Part shown: in pieces, positions 1-7,362 of the stretch
Layout: each line of letters starts with the position of its first letter
How positions within the stretch are numbered: position 1 is the first letter of the stretch
Assembly: GCA_937919435.1 (NCBI GenBank)
Contig: CALFRR010000012.1
Coordinates: 1 to 28,857, forward strand
Reading direction: 5' to 3'
DNA from: an uncultured Alphaproteobacteria bacterium
GTDB lineage: Bacteria; Pseudomonadota; Alphaproteobacteria; Rhizobiales; Ancalomicrobiaceae
Length of the DNA stretch: 28,857 nucleotides
The notes under the pieces: generated by a model
Database searches by the model: none
Told to the model about the DNA's origin: nothing
Seen by the model: the letters and a program-made list of their open reading frames with translations, nothing else
Translations under genes and position numbers: made by a program

Positions 1-424
1 CGCGGAAGGTGACGCCGTCGGTGTCGAGCGGTTCGCCGTCGGCCCAGATCCGGCCGATCCGGGCGATCGGCCCCTCGCACAGGCCGACCGCGAAGTTGGC
101 GTAGTATTTGTAGGTCTTGGTCGAGACGCCGCCCTTGCCGCCGGACGACGAGCGGACCACCGTCTCCTCGTGGCGGGTCGCCCAGATCACCTGACCGGAG
201 ACCCGCACCCGGCCCCAGACCCGCGGGATCGCCTCGCCCTCGGTCGAGGACTGGACGTCGAGGTCGGAGAGCCGCGAACCGGTCACGGTCACGGTCGAGC
301 GGATCAGAGCGCGGTCGATCAGCGCACCGGCGACGCCGCCGAGCGCCTGTCCGACGACGGCACCGACGCCGCCGAGGACTCCGCCGACGGCGCTGCCGGC
401 GGCGGCGAGAAGCAGGGTGGCCAT
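1..424 (-). CDS. GTA host-specificity / baseplate protein (gp15-like), N-terminal part only
   Basis: This is the N-terminal 141 codons of a large tail-tip protein; the rest lies beyond the left edge. The ATG at 424 opens a Gly/Ala-rich stretch (MATLLLAAAGSAVGGVLGGV), followed by IPRVWGRVRVSGQVIWATR, a KTYKYYANFAVGLCEGPI segment and RIGRIWADGEPL. This order matches the start of the RcGTA orfg15 'host specificity' family, usually well over 1000 residues, which carries a TIM-barrel/glycoside-hydrolase-like region further on. In RcGTA the protein forms the central baseplate component contacting the recipient cell. It lies 30 bases downstream of the NlpC/P60 gene stop, as in the RcGTA order. What is seen is the N-terminal motif; the C-terminal domains are inferred from the family. 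Confidence 0.85.
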   Translation of the reverse strand, partial: MATLLLAAAGSAVGGVLGGVGAVVGQALGGVAGALIDRALIRSTVTVTGSRLSDLDVQSSTEGEAIPRVWGRVRVSGQVIWATRHEETVVRSSSGGKGGVSTKTYKYYANFAVGLCEGPIARIGRIWADGEPLDTDGVTFR

Positions 425-454
425 GAGTCGAGATCCTCTCCGGTCTGGAGCGGT

Positions 455-919
455 TCAAGGGGCGAGGCCCGGGAAGGCGAAGGCGGCGGCCAGGCGGCGG
501 CGCCACCAGGGACCGAACGGACTCTCGGTGACCGCGGCGCCGTCGTAGGCGTGGACGAAGCGGTCGGACGCGCTGAGCAGGCCGACGTGCTTGGCCGGCA
601 GATCGCGCCGCCAGCGGAACAGCAGCACGTCGCCGGGAGCGATCCGATCGAGCGGCACTTCGACGAGGTGGCGACGGCCGGCCTCGATCAGCCGTTCCTC
701 GCGGGAGGCCTCGGCCCAGTCGGCGGTGTAGGGGACGATCCGCTCGGGCTCGTCGCCGTAGAATTCGCGCCACAGACCGCGCAGCAGTCCGAGGCAGTCG
801 CAGCCGACCCCTTCGAGCGAGGCCTGGTGGACGTAGGGCGTGCCGATCCAGCGGCGCGCGGCGGCGATCAGCCGATCGCGATCGATCGGCCGTCCGACGG
901 AAGACGGAGCCTCGGTCAC
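455..919 (-). CDS. GTA NlpC/P60 cell-wall peptidase (gp14-like)
   Basis: This 154-residue protein is a phage-type NlpC/P60 peptidase (TIGR02219-like), expected to cut peptide cross-links in recipient peptidoglycan during DNA delivery. The catalytic Cys is C42 in GVGCDCLGLL, followed by H111 in KHVGLL and H123 in FVHAYD, the expected Cys-His-polar arrangement. APGDVLLFRW is the conserved strand before the His. The start is a GTG at 919 that overlaps the DUF2163 stop in a GTGA quartet, indicating translational coupling and excluding the much longer upstream open frame. It sits between DUF2163 and the host-specificity gene, as in RcGTA. Confidence 0.9.
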   Translation of the reverse strand: MTEAPSSVGRPIDRDRLIAAARRWIGTPYVHQASLEGVGCDCLGLLRGLWREFYGDEPERIVPYTADWAEASREERLIEAGRRHLVEVPLDRIAPGDVLLFRWRRDLPAKHVGLLSASDRFVHAYDGAAVTESPFGPWWRRRLAAAFAFPGLAP

Positions 920-1794
920 GACACCAGCGCTCCCCCGTCGGCGACCATCCCGGCCGAGGGCGAGGCGACCAGGAAGTCGTTGCCCGGCATGTGCGGGAAG
1001 CCGCGGAAGGCGCGGGCATTGCCGAAGCGGTCGCGGCAGGTCTCGAAGCGTTTGTCGCAACCCTGGAAGACGCGGACCCTGTCGCCCGGCAGCGGGCCGC
1101 GGGTGGTCGCCTGCCAGAGCTCGAGGCCGGTGCCGTCGGGATCGGCGCGGTGGATGCGGATCTCGGTCCCCATGCCGGCTTCGGCTCCGTCGACGAAGGT
1201 GATGAGACCGCGGTCGAAGAGGCCCTCGGCGAAACCGGAGAGACCGGCGACGACCAGTCGGCGGGGATCGGCGACGGCGACGATCGTCGCGTCGTGGCCG
1301 GCGAGAGCGATGCCGCAGCGGGCATCGCCGAGGTCGGCGTCGCAGCGATGATGGAAGAGCCGGCCGCGGGTCTCGTCGAGGCGATGGGAGAGCGACCGCA
1401 GCTCGGCCCGGAAGGCGCCGTCGAGGCGGGTGATCTCGCCGACCACGCCGGTCCGGAGCCGCAAGCGGCGGGCGGGATCGGTCCAGTCGACGAGGTCGAT
1501 CTCGATGGTGGCGCCATCCCATAGGCCGGCGACCAGATCCTCGGCCCGGATCGCCTCCGAATCGAGGGCGCCGTCGAGTTCCAGGCCGCCGATCGACAGA
1601 TCGGCCCGGGCGACCGCTTCGGAAGCGGACAGGCCGGAGGCGGCCTCGTGGGTGACGCCGTCGACGGTGAGCGGCCGGTCGTGATCGGTGAAGCCGAGCA
1701 CCCGGCCGTCGCCGAGCCGGACCCGCCACAGCGTGGCGAGAGTGGTGACGCCGGAGGCGAGCGCGGCGGAGAGATCGGCATCGACGGTCTTCAC
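916..1794 (-). CDS. GTA baseplate hub protein, DUF2163 family (gp13-like)
   Basis: This 292-residue protein fits the DUF2163 / 'phage BR0599 family' (TIGR02218). The N-terminal half (SLSASEAVARADLSIGG, then LWDGATIEIDLVDW) and the C-terminal half ending in KRFETCRDRFGNARAFRGFP are typical. Four cysteines are visible, C151 and C160 (HHRCDADLGDARCG) and C246 and C253 (GCDKRFETCRD). From memory, the RcGTA baseplate structure contains an Fe-S cluster in the hub protein, and this set could supply the ligands. The ATG at 1794 overlaps the DUF2460 stop by 4 bases; the gene's own end overlaps the NlpC/P60 start. It is expected to link the tail tube to the baseplate. Confidence 0.9.
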   Translation of the reverse strand: MKTVDADLSAALASGVTTLATLWRVRLGDGRVLGFTDHDRPLTVDGVTHEAASGLSASEAVARADLSIGGLELDGALDSEAIRAEDLVAGLWDGATIEIDLVDWTDPARRLRLRTGVVGEITRLDGAFRAELRSLSHRLDETRGRLFHHRCDADLGDARCGIALAGHDATIVAVADPRRLVVAGLSGFAEGLFDRGLITFVDGAEAGMGTEIRIHRADPDGTGLELWQATTRGPLPGDRVRVFQGCDKRFETCRDRFGNARAFRGFPHMPGNDFLVASPSAGMVADGGALVS

Positions 1795-2441
1795 GGCCGG
1801 ACCTCCACGATCGGGATGGTGGGTATCTCACCGGCGAGGAAGGCGGTCAGGTCGATCCGGATCTCGTCGGTGTCGAAACGGGCGGGGACCAGGAACTCGA
1901 AGCCGGCGGTCACCGCCGCACCGTCCGGCGGGATCACACCCGCCGCGAAGGTGACGAGCCCCCCGGTCGCCGACAGGCTCCAGTCGCTGCCGATCGGTTT
2001 CTCGACACCGGCGACGGCGACCCGGACGGTTCCGGCGCGGGGCCGGACGATCTCGCGGCGCCAGGCGCGGGCGACGTCGCCGTAGATCTTGGCGAGCGGG
2101 AACACCGCGGTGGTGCCGTCGCCGGTGCCGATCGGCTGGTCGAGCGGACCGGGCGTGCCGGAGGGCGGACAGGAGGCGTGGTCGATCGGGTCGCGGTAGA
2201 GGAAGCCGTGGAGCCGGCCGCGGCGGGCCTCGAAGAAGGCGACCACCCGGTCGAGATCGTCGAGCGAACGCACTCCCGAACCGGCGTCCCAACGGCGGCG
2301 GCTGTCGGCCCAGCGGGCGTTGCGGACCTCGCGGCCGGAGCCGAGCACGACGATCTCGGTCTTCCGTTCCGGTCCGCCGGCGGCATCGAGGGCGACGTCG
2401 AGCGGAAAGATCACTTCGTCGATCAGGGATGATGCGGACAT
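1791..2441 (-). CDS. GTA distal tail protein, DUF2460 family (gp12-like)
   Basis: This 216-residue protein matches DUF2460 (TIGR02217): an N-terminal DEVIFPLDVALDAAGGPERKTEIV segment, then GSGREVRNARWADSRRRWDAGSG, FEARRGRLHGFLYRDPIDH and C-terminal RFDTDEIRIDL. The ATG at 2441 was chosen because the family begins shortly before the FP-D motif and a GAGG lies nine bases upstream. The open frame extends to 2546 but would run into the divergent DUF465 gene. In RcGTA the homologue forms the distal tail ring joining tube to hub. Because the plus-strand gene lies directly upstream, this gene and those after it cannot simply share an uninterrupted short intergenic link with the tape-measure gene. 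Confidence 0.9.
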   Translation of the reverse strand: MSASSLIDEVIFPLDVALDAAGGPERKTEIVVLGSGREVRNARWADSRRRWDAGSGVRSLDDLDRVVAFFEARRGRLHGFLYRDPIDHASCPPSGTPGPLDQPIGTGDGTTAVFPLAKIYGDVARAWRREIVRPRAGTVRVAVAGVEKPIGSDWSLSATGGLVTFAAGVIPPDGAAVTAGFEFLVPARFDTDEIRIDLTAFLAGEIPTIPIVEVRP

Positions 2442-2525
2442 GTCGACGGGCCTCACATATTTGATCTTCCGCAAGGACGGTCTTGCGAAATCCGTGCAAC
2501 CTTCGTCGCACGGAGGAAGAGAACC

Positions 2526-2783
2526 ATGTTGAGCTTGTCTTCTCACGATCTCGTCGAAGAGTTTCCGGGCCAGGCCGAAGCAATTCGCAACCTGGCCGCC
2601 TCGGATCTACACTTCTCCGCCACCATCGCAGCTTATGCGGAAGTCAACTCCGAAGTACTCCGCATCGAGAACGAGATGGAAGCCGCGTCCGACGAGCACC
2701 TCGAGACACTCAAGAAGAAACGTCTGAAGCACCTGGACGAGATCCACGAGAGATTGCTCAGGTCGAGACACACCGGAGCCTGA
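2526..2783 (+). CDS. DUF465 (YdcH-like) small coiled-coil protein inside the GTA cluster
   Basis: This 85-residue acidic/basic helical protein fits the DUF465 family: a start like LSSHDLVEEFPGQAEAI, a central SDLHFSATIAAYAEVNSEVLRIE and a final KKKRLKHLDEIHERLLR. A good ribosome-binding site, GGAGG at 2512-2516, lies nine bases before the ATG. The gene points against the GTA genes, with 84 bases before it and 23 after it, so it sits cleanly between DUF2460 and the tape measure without cutting either. DUF465 proteins are short two-helix proteins of unknown function, usually chromosomal genes not linked to phage. Its base and codon use is less GC-rich than its neighbours, with several AAG/GAA/AAC codons and a CTACAC. 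It could be a host gene that moved in or a GTA-associated regulator; the sequence does not decide. Confidence 0.85.
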   Translation: MLSLSSHDLVEEFPGQAEAIRNLAASDLHFSATIAAYAEVNSEVLRIENEMEAASDEHLETLKKKRLKHLDEIHERLLRSRHTGA

Positions 2784-2806
2784 GCCCCTCCTCGTCGGCC
2801 CCGGTG

Positions 2807-3400
2807 TCAGAGCCCGCGCCGTCCCCGTCCGACGGCGCGGGCCAACATACTCGCCACCTGCGTCTCCGACCGGCGGAAGCCCGTCGCGTCGGGTGTGCTG
2901 ATGTTGACGGTGACGTCCGGCGAACGCCGGCCACCGCCGACCGAAGCGACGCCGAGGCGTCCGTCGGCGCCGCGCGCCAGCGGCACGATCGCTTCCGGTC
3001 CGGCCTCGCCGAGCAGGCCGAGCCGGCCGCCGCTCATCGGGAAGTAGTTGGGCGTCGAGACCACCCCGCCGGAAGCGAAGGGCACCACGCCACCCGCCGA
3101 GAAGACCCCTCCCCCGGCGAAACCGAAGGCCGAGGCGAGGCTGGAGAACAGCGAGCCGACGCCACCGGTCAGCAGCGACGACAGTGGCGACAGCGCCGCA
3201 TCGAGCGCCTTCGAGGTCATCCGCTCGGCGATGCCGCGCAGCACCGTGTCGAGCGCCCTGCCCTGGACCACCGCCCCCTTGAAGGCACCGGTCAACGACC
3301 GGCCGAAACTCTGCGACAGCCCGTCGAGGGTGCCGAGCGAGGAGGAGAGCCGTGCGGTGACGGCATCGACGGAAGCATAGTCGTTGGTGTCTTCGGCCAT
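2807..3400 (-). CDS. GTA tail tape measure protein (gp11-like)
   Basis: This 197-residue protein is a very short tape measure of the RcGTA type. The amphipathic N-terminal region (VTARLSSSLGTLDGLSQSFGRSLTGAF) is followed by a Gly-rich hydrophobic middle (GGVGSLFSSLASAFGFAGGGVFSAGGVVPFASGGVV), the tape-measure motif GRLGLLGEAGPEAIVPLARG and a beta-rich end. Length in this family sets tail length, so a short tail is implied. The ATG at 3400 has an AGAGG a few bases upstream. A 165-base gap separates it from gp10.1. Its end faces the end of the plus-strand DUF465 gene. Confidence 0.9.
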   Translation of the reverse strand: MAEDTNDYASVDAVTARLSSSLGTLDGLSQSFGRSLTGAFKGAVVQGRALDTVLRGIAERMTSKALDAALSPLSSLLTGGVGSLFSSLASAFGFAGGGVFSAGGVVPFASGGVVSTPNYFPMSGGRLGLLGEAGPEAIVPLARGADGRLGVASVGGGRRSPDVTVNISTPDATGFRRSETQVASMLARAVGRGRRGL

Positions 3401-3565
3401 GGGGCACCTCTCGGTGTCTGGGGAACGCGGCGGAAGGGGGAAGCTTCCGTCGTCGGAGCGGAGTCCGGCCGCCAGCCGACCGTAGACCGCGGCCGAAGCG
3501 TCCCGGAGGAGACGGAAACCGGCGATCCGGCGACGTGTCGCGGCGCGAACGGGTCCCCGTTCCCC

Positions 3566-3796
3566 CTACCGCTCACCGGGGTGGGCGGCGGGAGGTGCGG
3601 CGGGATCGGGCGGCGGCGGCGCCCGACCGTCCGCGGACGGCGCGGCGACGTCGGGAAAGCGGCGCATCAGGGCGTCGAGGACGCCACGGTCGGGCGTCGC
3701 CGGGGCGGCGGCGCGGAGCACCGCGGCGACCTCGCGCGGGGTCATCGACCAGAAGGCGGCGGGCGACAGCCGCCAGCTGCCGAAGCCGAGACGCAT
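3566..3796 (-). CDS. GTA tail assembly chaperone partner (gp10.1-like, TIGR02216 family)
   Basis: This 76-residue protein carries the recognisable core RLGFGSWRLSPAAFWSMTPREVAAVL, matching the small phage/GTA family with the pattern GLG-LRL-P-FW--TP-E. The tail after residue 50 is Pro/Ala-rich and poorly conserved. The ATG shares its first base with the upstream gp10 stop (TGATG), so the two are translationally coupled. This is the arrangement expected for two tail chaperone products that precede the tape measure. In many siphophages these are made by a programmed frameshift; here they are separate coupled genes. Confidence 0.85.
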   Translation of the reverse strand: MRLGFGSWRLSPAAFWSMTPREVAAVLRAAAPATPDRGVLDALMRRFPDVAAPSADGRAPPPPDPAAPPAAHPGER

Positions 3797-4191
3797 CAGA
3801 TCGTCCCAGGGGAAGGCGTCTCCGCCCCGGGGACCGGCGGAGGGCGGTTCGCCGTGCCCTCACCGGCCGGTGCACGCGGATCGGCCGCACCGAAGGTGAC
3901 GGCGAGGAGCGCACCGACCGCGTCGGCCGCGCCGACCAGGCCGCCGTCGATACGGGCGGCGGCGACCTCGGCGTCGCTCATCGCGCCGCCGCCGCCGCGC
4001 AGGCCGCAGGCGAAGACGCGGAGCACGTCGCGGGCCGACAGACGGCCGCCGGAGAAGCGATCGGCGAGGGCGACGAGATCATCGACGCCGAAGGCCGCCT
4101 CCAGTTCGCACAGCGCCCCGAGGGTCAGGCAGAGGACGACCGGACGGCCGTCGACGACGGCGGCGATCTCGCCGCGGCGGGGATTGGGCAC
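3796..4191 (-). CDS. GTA gp10 family tail tube chaperone
   Basis: This 131-residue protein matches the GTA gp10 family (PF11836). The N-terminal part reads NPRRGEIAAVVDGRPVVLCLTLGALCELEAAFG, then LADRFSGGRLSARDVLRVFACGLRGGG and a helix-rich AAARIDGGLVGAADAVGALLA. The family is defined by LTLGALAELE-like and L-A-DV--V-A-GLRGGG motifs. The C-terminal 30 residues are Pro-rich and probably disordered. It follows the major tail gene and is coupled to gp10.1. The likely role is binding the tape measure during tail tube polymerisation; this is inferred from position and family. Confidence 0.9.
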   Translation of the reverse strand: MPNPRRGEIAAVVDGRPVVLCLTLGALCELEAAFGVDDLVALADRFSGGRLSARDVLRVFACGLRGGGGAMSDAEVAAARIDGGLVGAADAVGALLAVTFGAADPRAPAGEGTANRPPPVPGAETPSPGTI

Positions 4192-4207
4192 GGTGGGTCC
4201 CTCCTGC

Positions 4208-4621
4208 TCAGAGTGCGGCGAAGGTCACGGCGCCGGCCGATTCGAGGGTCAGCTCGAAGGTCATCTCGCCGTCGTGGTCGCCGGCGTAGTCGAGGCCGGC
4301 GAGCAGGAACGGGCCCTGGACGGTGCCGAAATCCGGCAGCACGATCTGCCAGTCGCGGATCGCGCCGGCGAAGAACACGGCGCGCACGCTCGCATCCGAG
4401 GCGGCGTCGCGGAAGACGCCGGTGCCGGAGACGTGGGCGCGGCGGACCCCGGCGCCGGCGAGCAGCTCACGCCAGCGATCAGGGCTGTCGGCGGAGGTGG
4501 CGTCGACGGTGTCGGAGGAGAAGGCGAGCCGGCGGGTGCGCAGGCCGGCGACGGTGACGAACGAACCGGAGCCGGTGTCGTCGAGTTTCAGCAAGAGGTC
4601 CTTGCCGCGTTGAATGGCCAT
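4208..4621 (-). CDS. GTA major tail tube protein (TP901-1 family, gp9-like)
   Basis: This 137-residue protein fits the phage TP901-1 major tail family: MAIQRGKDLLLKLDDTGSG at the N-terminus, SFVTVAGLRTRRLAFSSDTVDAT, then WRELLAGAGVRRAHVSGTGVF and the end DGEMTFELTLESAGAVTFA. It forms the hexameric rings of the tail tube. It lies 16 bases upstream of gp10 and 36 bases downstream of the DUF3168 gene, as in RcGTA. The ATG at 4621 begins exactly at the conserved N-terminus, so the start is secure. Confidence 0.92.
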   Translation of the reverse strand: MAIQRGKDLLLKLDDTGSGSFVTVAGLRTRRLAFSSDTVDATSADSPDRWRELLAGAGVRRAHVSGTGVFRDAASDASVRAVFFAGAIRDWQIVLPDFGTVQGPFLLAGLDYAGDHDGEMTFELTLESAGAVTFAAL

Positions 4622-4657
4622 GGGGCTCTCCCGGGCGGGGCGGCTCGGAGCGGCGGC

Positions 4658-5077
4658 TCAGAGCGGTTCGGTGAGGGCGGAGAAGCGCAGCAGCGCCTCG
4701 GCGGTGATGCGGTCGCGGGCCATCCGGCACTCGAAGCCGTCGCGCATCAGCCCGATCAGGCGATGGCCCTCCGGCTCGGGCGGGGTCTCGGCGAGCACCC
4801 GTTCGGCGGTGGCGGCGATCCGCGCCGCCTCGCCGCGGCCACCGGCCCGCGAGACGATCCGCAGGACCAGACGATGGCGCTCGAGCGGCGCGTCGAGACC
4901 GGAGGCGTCGGTGGTGGTCACCGGGTCGACGACGAGGTGCGGGAAGGCGGCGTCGCGCGGCGGCGCATCGTGGATGCGCGCCTCGAGCGGCGGCCCGGAA
5001 AGCGCCGGATCGGCCCGCAGGCGGGCGACGATCGCGGCGAGCAGGGCCTGGGCGGCGAGCGGAGCGGAAAGGATCAC
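4658..5077 (-). CDS. GTA tail terminator protein, DUF3168 (gp8-like)
   Basis: This 139-residue protein matches DUF3168: SAPLAAQALLAAIVARLRADPALSG, then IHDAPPRDAAFPHLVVDPVTTTDAS, and RHRLVLRIVSRAGGRGEA followed by LIGLMRDGFECRMARDRITAEALLRFSALTEP. The family caps the head-proximal end of siphophage tails. The start is a GTG at 5077 that overlaps the adaptor stop in a GTGA quartet. It keeps its expected position between the head-tail adaptor and the major tail protein. Confidence 0.9.
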   Translation of the reverse strand: MILSAPLAAQALLAAIVARLRADPALSGPPLEARIHDAPPRDAAFPHLVVDPVTTTDASGLDAPLERHRLVLRIVSRAGGRGEAARIAATAERVLAETPPEPEGHRLIGLMRDGFECRMARDRITAEALLRFSALTEPL

Positions 5078-5391
5078 GGCTCCTCCTCCTCGGCGAGGAC
5101 CTCGAGCCGGCCGCGGCGCGGATCGGCGTCGCGGACGGTGAGGATGCGGAACACCCGCGCACCGGCCCGCAGCCGGTCGCGACCGGAGAGGTCGGTGCGG
5201 CGGCGGATTTCGATGCGCCAGCGGGCGCGGCCGCCGAGCCCGGCACCGCGCTCGGCCTCGTCGGCCGAAACCGGCGCCAGCGCGCCGTACAGCGTGGCGG
5301 CGGGGAGCCAGACGACGGAATCGTCGGCGGCGCGGCTCTCCCGTTCCAGCACCAGGCGGGTCGAGAGGCGGCCGATCGGGGCGACGGTCAT
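5074..5391 (-). CDS. GTA head-tail adaptor (gp7-like)
   Basis: This 105-residue protein belongs to the phage head-tail joining family (SPP1 gp16-like, TIGR01563). It shows IGRLSTRLVLERESRAADDSVVWLPAATLYGAL, the RARWRIEIRRRTDLSGRDRL core and the terminal FRILTVRDADPRRGRLEVLAEEE. The ATG at 5391 overlaps the gp6 stop in an ATGA quartet, and its stop overlaps the DUF3168 start, so three genes are coupled in series. The long open frame upstream of this start is an alternative frame of the capsid gene. Expected role: ring between portal/connector and tail. Confidence 0.9.
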   Translation of the reverse strand: MTVAPIGRLSTRLVLERESRAADDSVVWLPAATLYGALAPVSADEAERGAGLGGRARWRIEIRRRTDLSGRDRLRAGARVFRILTVRDADPRRGRLEVLAEEEEP

Positions 5392-5963
5392 GCGAGCCTC
5401 ATCCGGCGGTAGGGGGCGATCAGCGCCTCGAAGGCGTCGGCGATCGACGAGGGGACGACACCGTAGGCATAACCCTCGCGGTTCTCGTACCAGCGGGCGA
5501 CGAGGATCATGATCGCCTGCCGCAGCGGCTGCGGCACGTCGATGCCGGAGGGGCCGTAGCCGGCGACGAGATCGATCTCCAACCCGTTCATCGCCCGCAG
5601 ACCCGGAGGCGGCGAGGCGGCCAGCTTCAGCCGGGCGGGAGTGCTCGCTGCGTCGAGAGCGTAGGTGGAGGCGGCGAAGACCACCTGTTCGCCGTCGGCG
5701 GTCCAGGCGACGACGCTCGTGATCGAACGGACCGGGCCGATCGGCAGGTCCAGCCGACCGGCGGAAGGCCAGTCGTCGCGACAGATCCGCCAGGTCTGGT
5801 CGATCAGCACGCGACGGATGCCGGTCTCGACCTGCATCCGCGCCGCCGAGATCATCGCGGCGAGGTAGTCGTCGTCGTCGGTGCCGTCGATGCGCAGATG
5901 CGCCCTGGCCTCGGCGAGGGTGACGGGTTCGATGGCCGGCGGAGTGACGAGAAAGACGGACAT
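5388..5963 (-). CDS. GTA head-tail connector protein (gp6-like)
   Basis: This 191-residue protein fits the phage connector family often called phiE125 gp8/gp6-like (TIGR02215). It starts MSVFLVTPPAIEPVTLAEARAHLRIDG, contains DDDYLAAMISAARMQVETGIRRVLIDQTW and IGPVRSITSVVAW, and ends with PQPLRQAIMILVARWYENREGY. The ATG at 5963 coincides with the family N-terminus, so the 26-codon upstream extension is rejected. It is separated from the capsid gene by 117 bases that hold two strong hairpins. The product should bind the bottom of the portal. Confidence 0.92.
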   Translation of the reverse strand: MSVFLVTPPAIEPVTLAEARAHLRIDGTDDDDYLAAMISAARMQVETGIRRVLIDQTWRICRDDWPSAGRLDLPIGPVRSITSVVAWTADGEQVVFAASTYALDAASTPARLKLAASPPPGLRAMNGLEIDLVAGYGPSGIDVPQPLRQAIMILVARWYENREGYAYGVVPSSIADAFEALIAPYRRMRLA

Positions 5964-5990
5964 GGGATCCTCGGCGGAGTTCGGAGGGGC

Positions 5991-6070
5991 GGCCCGGCGG
6001 CGGGAGGGGGCGCCGCCGGGCCGGCGGCTGCGGCGGACCACCGGGCGGCGGCGGAAGAACCGCCGCCCGG
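5991..6070 (-). terminator. Pair of GC-rich hairpins behind the capsid gene
   Basis: In the 117-base gap after the capsid gene are two perfect 11-bp inverted repeats. The capsid-proximal one has arms at 6041-6051 and 6060-6070 with an 8-base loop. The second has arms at 5991-6001 and 6012-6022 with a 10-base loop. Neither is followed by a T run on the minus strand, so full intrinsic termination is unlikely. They could be a partial terminator or a 3' stabiliser that favours capsid mRNA over downstream genes. The function is inferred; the repeats themselves are seen directly. Confidence 0.5.
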
Positions 6071-6080
6071 GTTCGGGGTC

Positions 6081-7355
6081 TCAGGCCGTGCCGAACTTGA
6101 GGAGCTTCAGGGCGTCGAAGTCCTGGACGCCGCCGCCGACCCGTTTGGTCGTGTAGAACAGCACATAGGGCTTGGCGGAGTAGGGATCGCGCAGGACGCG
6201 GACGCCGAGCCGGTCGACCACCAGATAGCCGCGGCGGAAGTCGCCGAAGGCGATCGGGCAGGTGTCGGCGGCGATCGCCGGCATCTCCTCGGCCTCGACC
6301 AGCGGGAAGTTCATCAGCGTCGCCGGCGTGCCGGCGGTGGCCGGCGGCTGCCACAGGTAGTTGCCCTGGGCGTCCTTCAGCTTGCGGATCTCGGCCTGGG
6401 TCTTGCGGCTCATCACCCAGGTGGCGTTCTGCCGGTAGCCGGCCTTCACCGAGTAGACGAGGTCGACCAGCCTGTCGGAGGGGTTGGTGGTCGGCAGCCC
6501 GCCGGAGACGCCGGTGACGAGATAGCCGAGCTTGCCCCAGGTCCAGCTCGCCTGAGCCACCCGGTCGTAGGACATGAAGCCCTTCGGCTGGGTGACGCCG
6601 TCGCCGGCGACGAAGGCGGCGCCCTCCTGCTCGGCGAAGGCCTGCTGCACCTCTTCGGCGATCCAGCTCTCGACGTCGATCGCGGCGTCGTCGAGCAGCG
6701 CCTGCGAGGCGGCCGGCATGGCGTAGAGTTCCATCGTCGGGAAGGCGAGCTGCTGGAGCTGCTGGCCGGTGGTCTGCGGCCGCGCCGCGGTCTCCGCCAC
6801 CCAGCCGACCGACGGGCCGGTCGCCGAATAGGGCTTGTTGAACACCGCCGCCGAGACCTGGCGATTGCCGGCGATGGCACGGATCGGCGAGATCTGGGCG
6901 AGGCGCAGCATCACCTCGCGCTCGAGTTCGGCCGGCACGACGTAGCCGCCGTCGGCGTTGGAACCGATCGACAGCGCCTTCTCCTCGAGGAGGCCCGGAC
7001 GGACGGCACCGGTACGCACGAAGGCGTCGAAGGCGGCGCGGCGCTCGAGCCCGACGGGATCGGTGCGGGGGGAGCCGGCGGGAAGGTTCGGCCGGGCGGC
7101 CCCCAGGGCGAGGCGATCGGCGCGGCGGCGGGTCTCGTCGACCGCGCGATCGAGGCGGGCGAGCTTCTCCTCGACCAGCGGGTCGGCGGCACCGCGCCGC
7201 TCGACCTCGCCGAGACGGCGCTCGTTCTCCGCCTTCCATTCCTCGAAGGTGGCGCGGAACTCGTCGAAGGCGGAGCCCACTTCGGCGGGCGTGCCGGAGA
7301 CGGCGGACTTGATCTCGAGGGCGGCGGGATCGCCGTGATGCGAAAGGTCGGTCAT
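6081..7355 (-). CDS. GTA major capsid protein, HK97 family (gp5-like)
   Basis: This 424-residue protein is an HK97-fold major capsid protein. Residues about 25-85 form a charged coiled coil (FDEFRATFEEWKAENERRLGEVERR), the delta/scaffold part normally removed by the prohead protease. The mature fold begins near ALSIGSNADGGYVVPAELE and includes PSVGWVAETAARPQT, WVMSRKTQAEIRKLKD and the terminal YVLFYTTKRVGGGVQDFDALKLLKF. The length matches GTA gp5 precursors. The ATG at 7355 lies seven bases downstream of the protease stop. Two hairpins follow its stop. Confidence 0.95.
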   Translation of the reverse strand: MTDLSHHGDPAALEIKSAVSGTPAEVGSAFDEFRATFEEWKAENERRLGEVERRGAADPLVEEKLARLDRAVDETRRRADRLALGAARPNLPAGSPRTDPVGLERRAAFDAFVRTGAVRPGLLEEKALSIGSNADGGYVVPAELEREVMLRLAQISPIRAIAGNRQVSAAVFNKPYSATGPSVGWVAETAARPQTTGQQLQQLAFPTMELYAMPAASQALLDDAAIDVESWIAEEVQQAFAEQEGAAFVAGDGVTQPKGFMSYDRVAQASWTWGKLGYLVTGVSGGLPTTNPSDRLVDLVYSVKAGYRQNATWVMSRKTQAEIRKLKDAQGNYLWQPPATAGTPATLMNFPLVEAEEMPAIAADTCPIAFGDFRRGYLVVDRLGVRVLRDPYSAKPYVLFYTTKRVGGGVQDFDALKLLKFGTA

Positions 7356-7362
7356 GGAGGGT

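Noticed and set aside
3292..3576. Possible extra small gene between gp10.1 and the tape measure
   Set aside because: The frame overlaps both neighbours, is Pro/Arg/Ser-rich and has no ribosome-binding site; no such gene exists in RcGTA.
2483..5512. A plus-strand open frame of about 1000 codons across the GTA tail genes
   Set aside because: It is antisense to at least six genes with strong family motifs; Arg/Gly/Ala-rich low-complexity content is typical of shadows in very GC-rich DNA.
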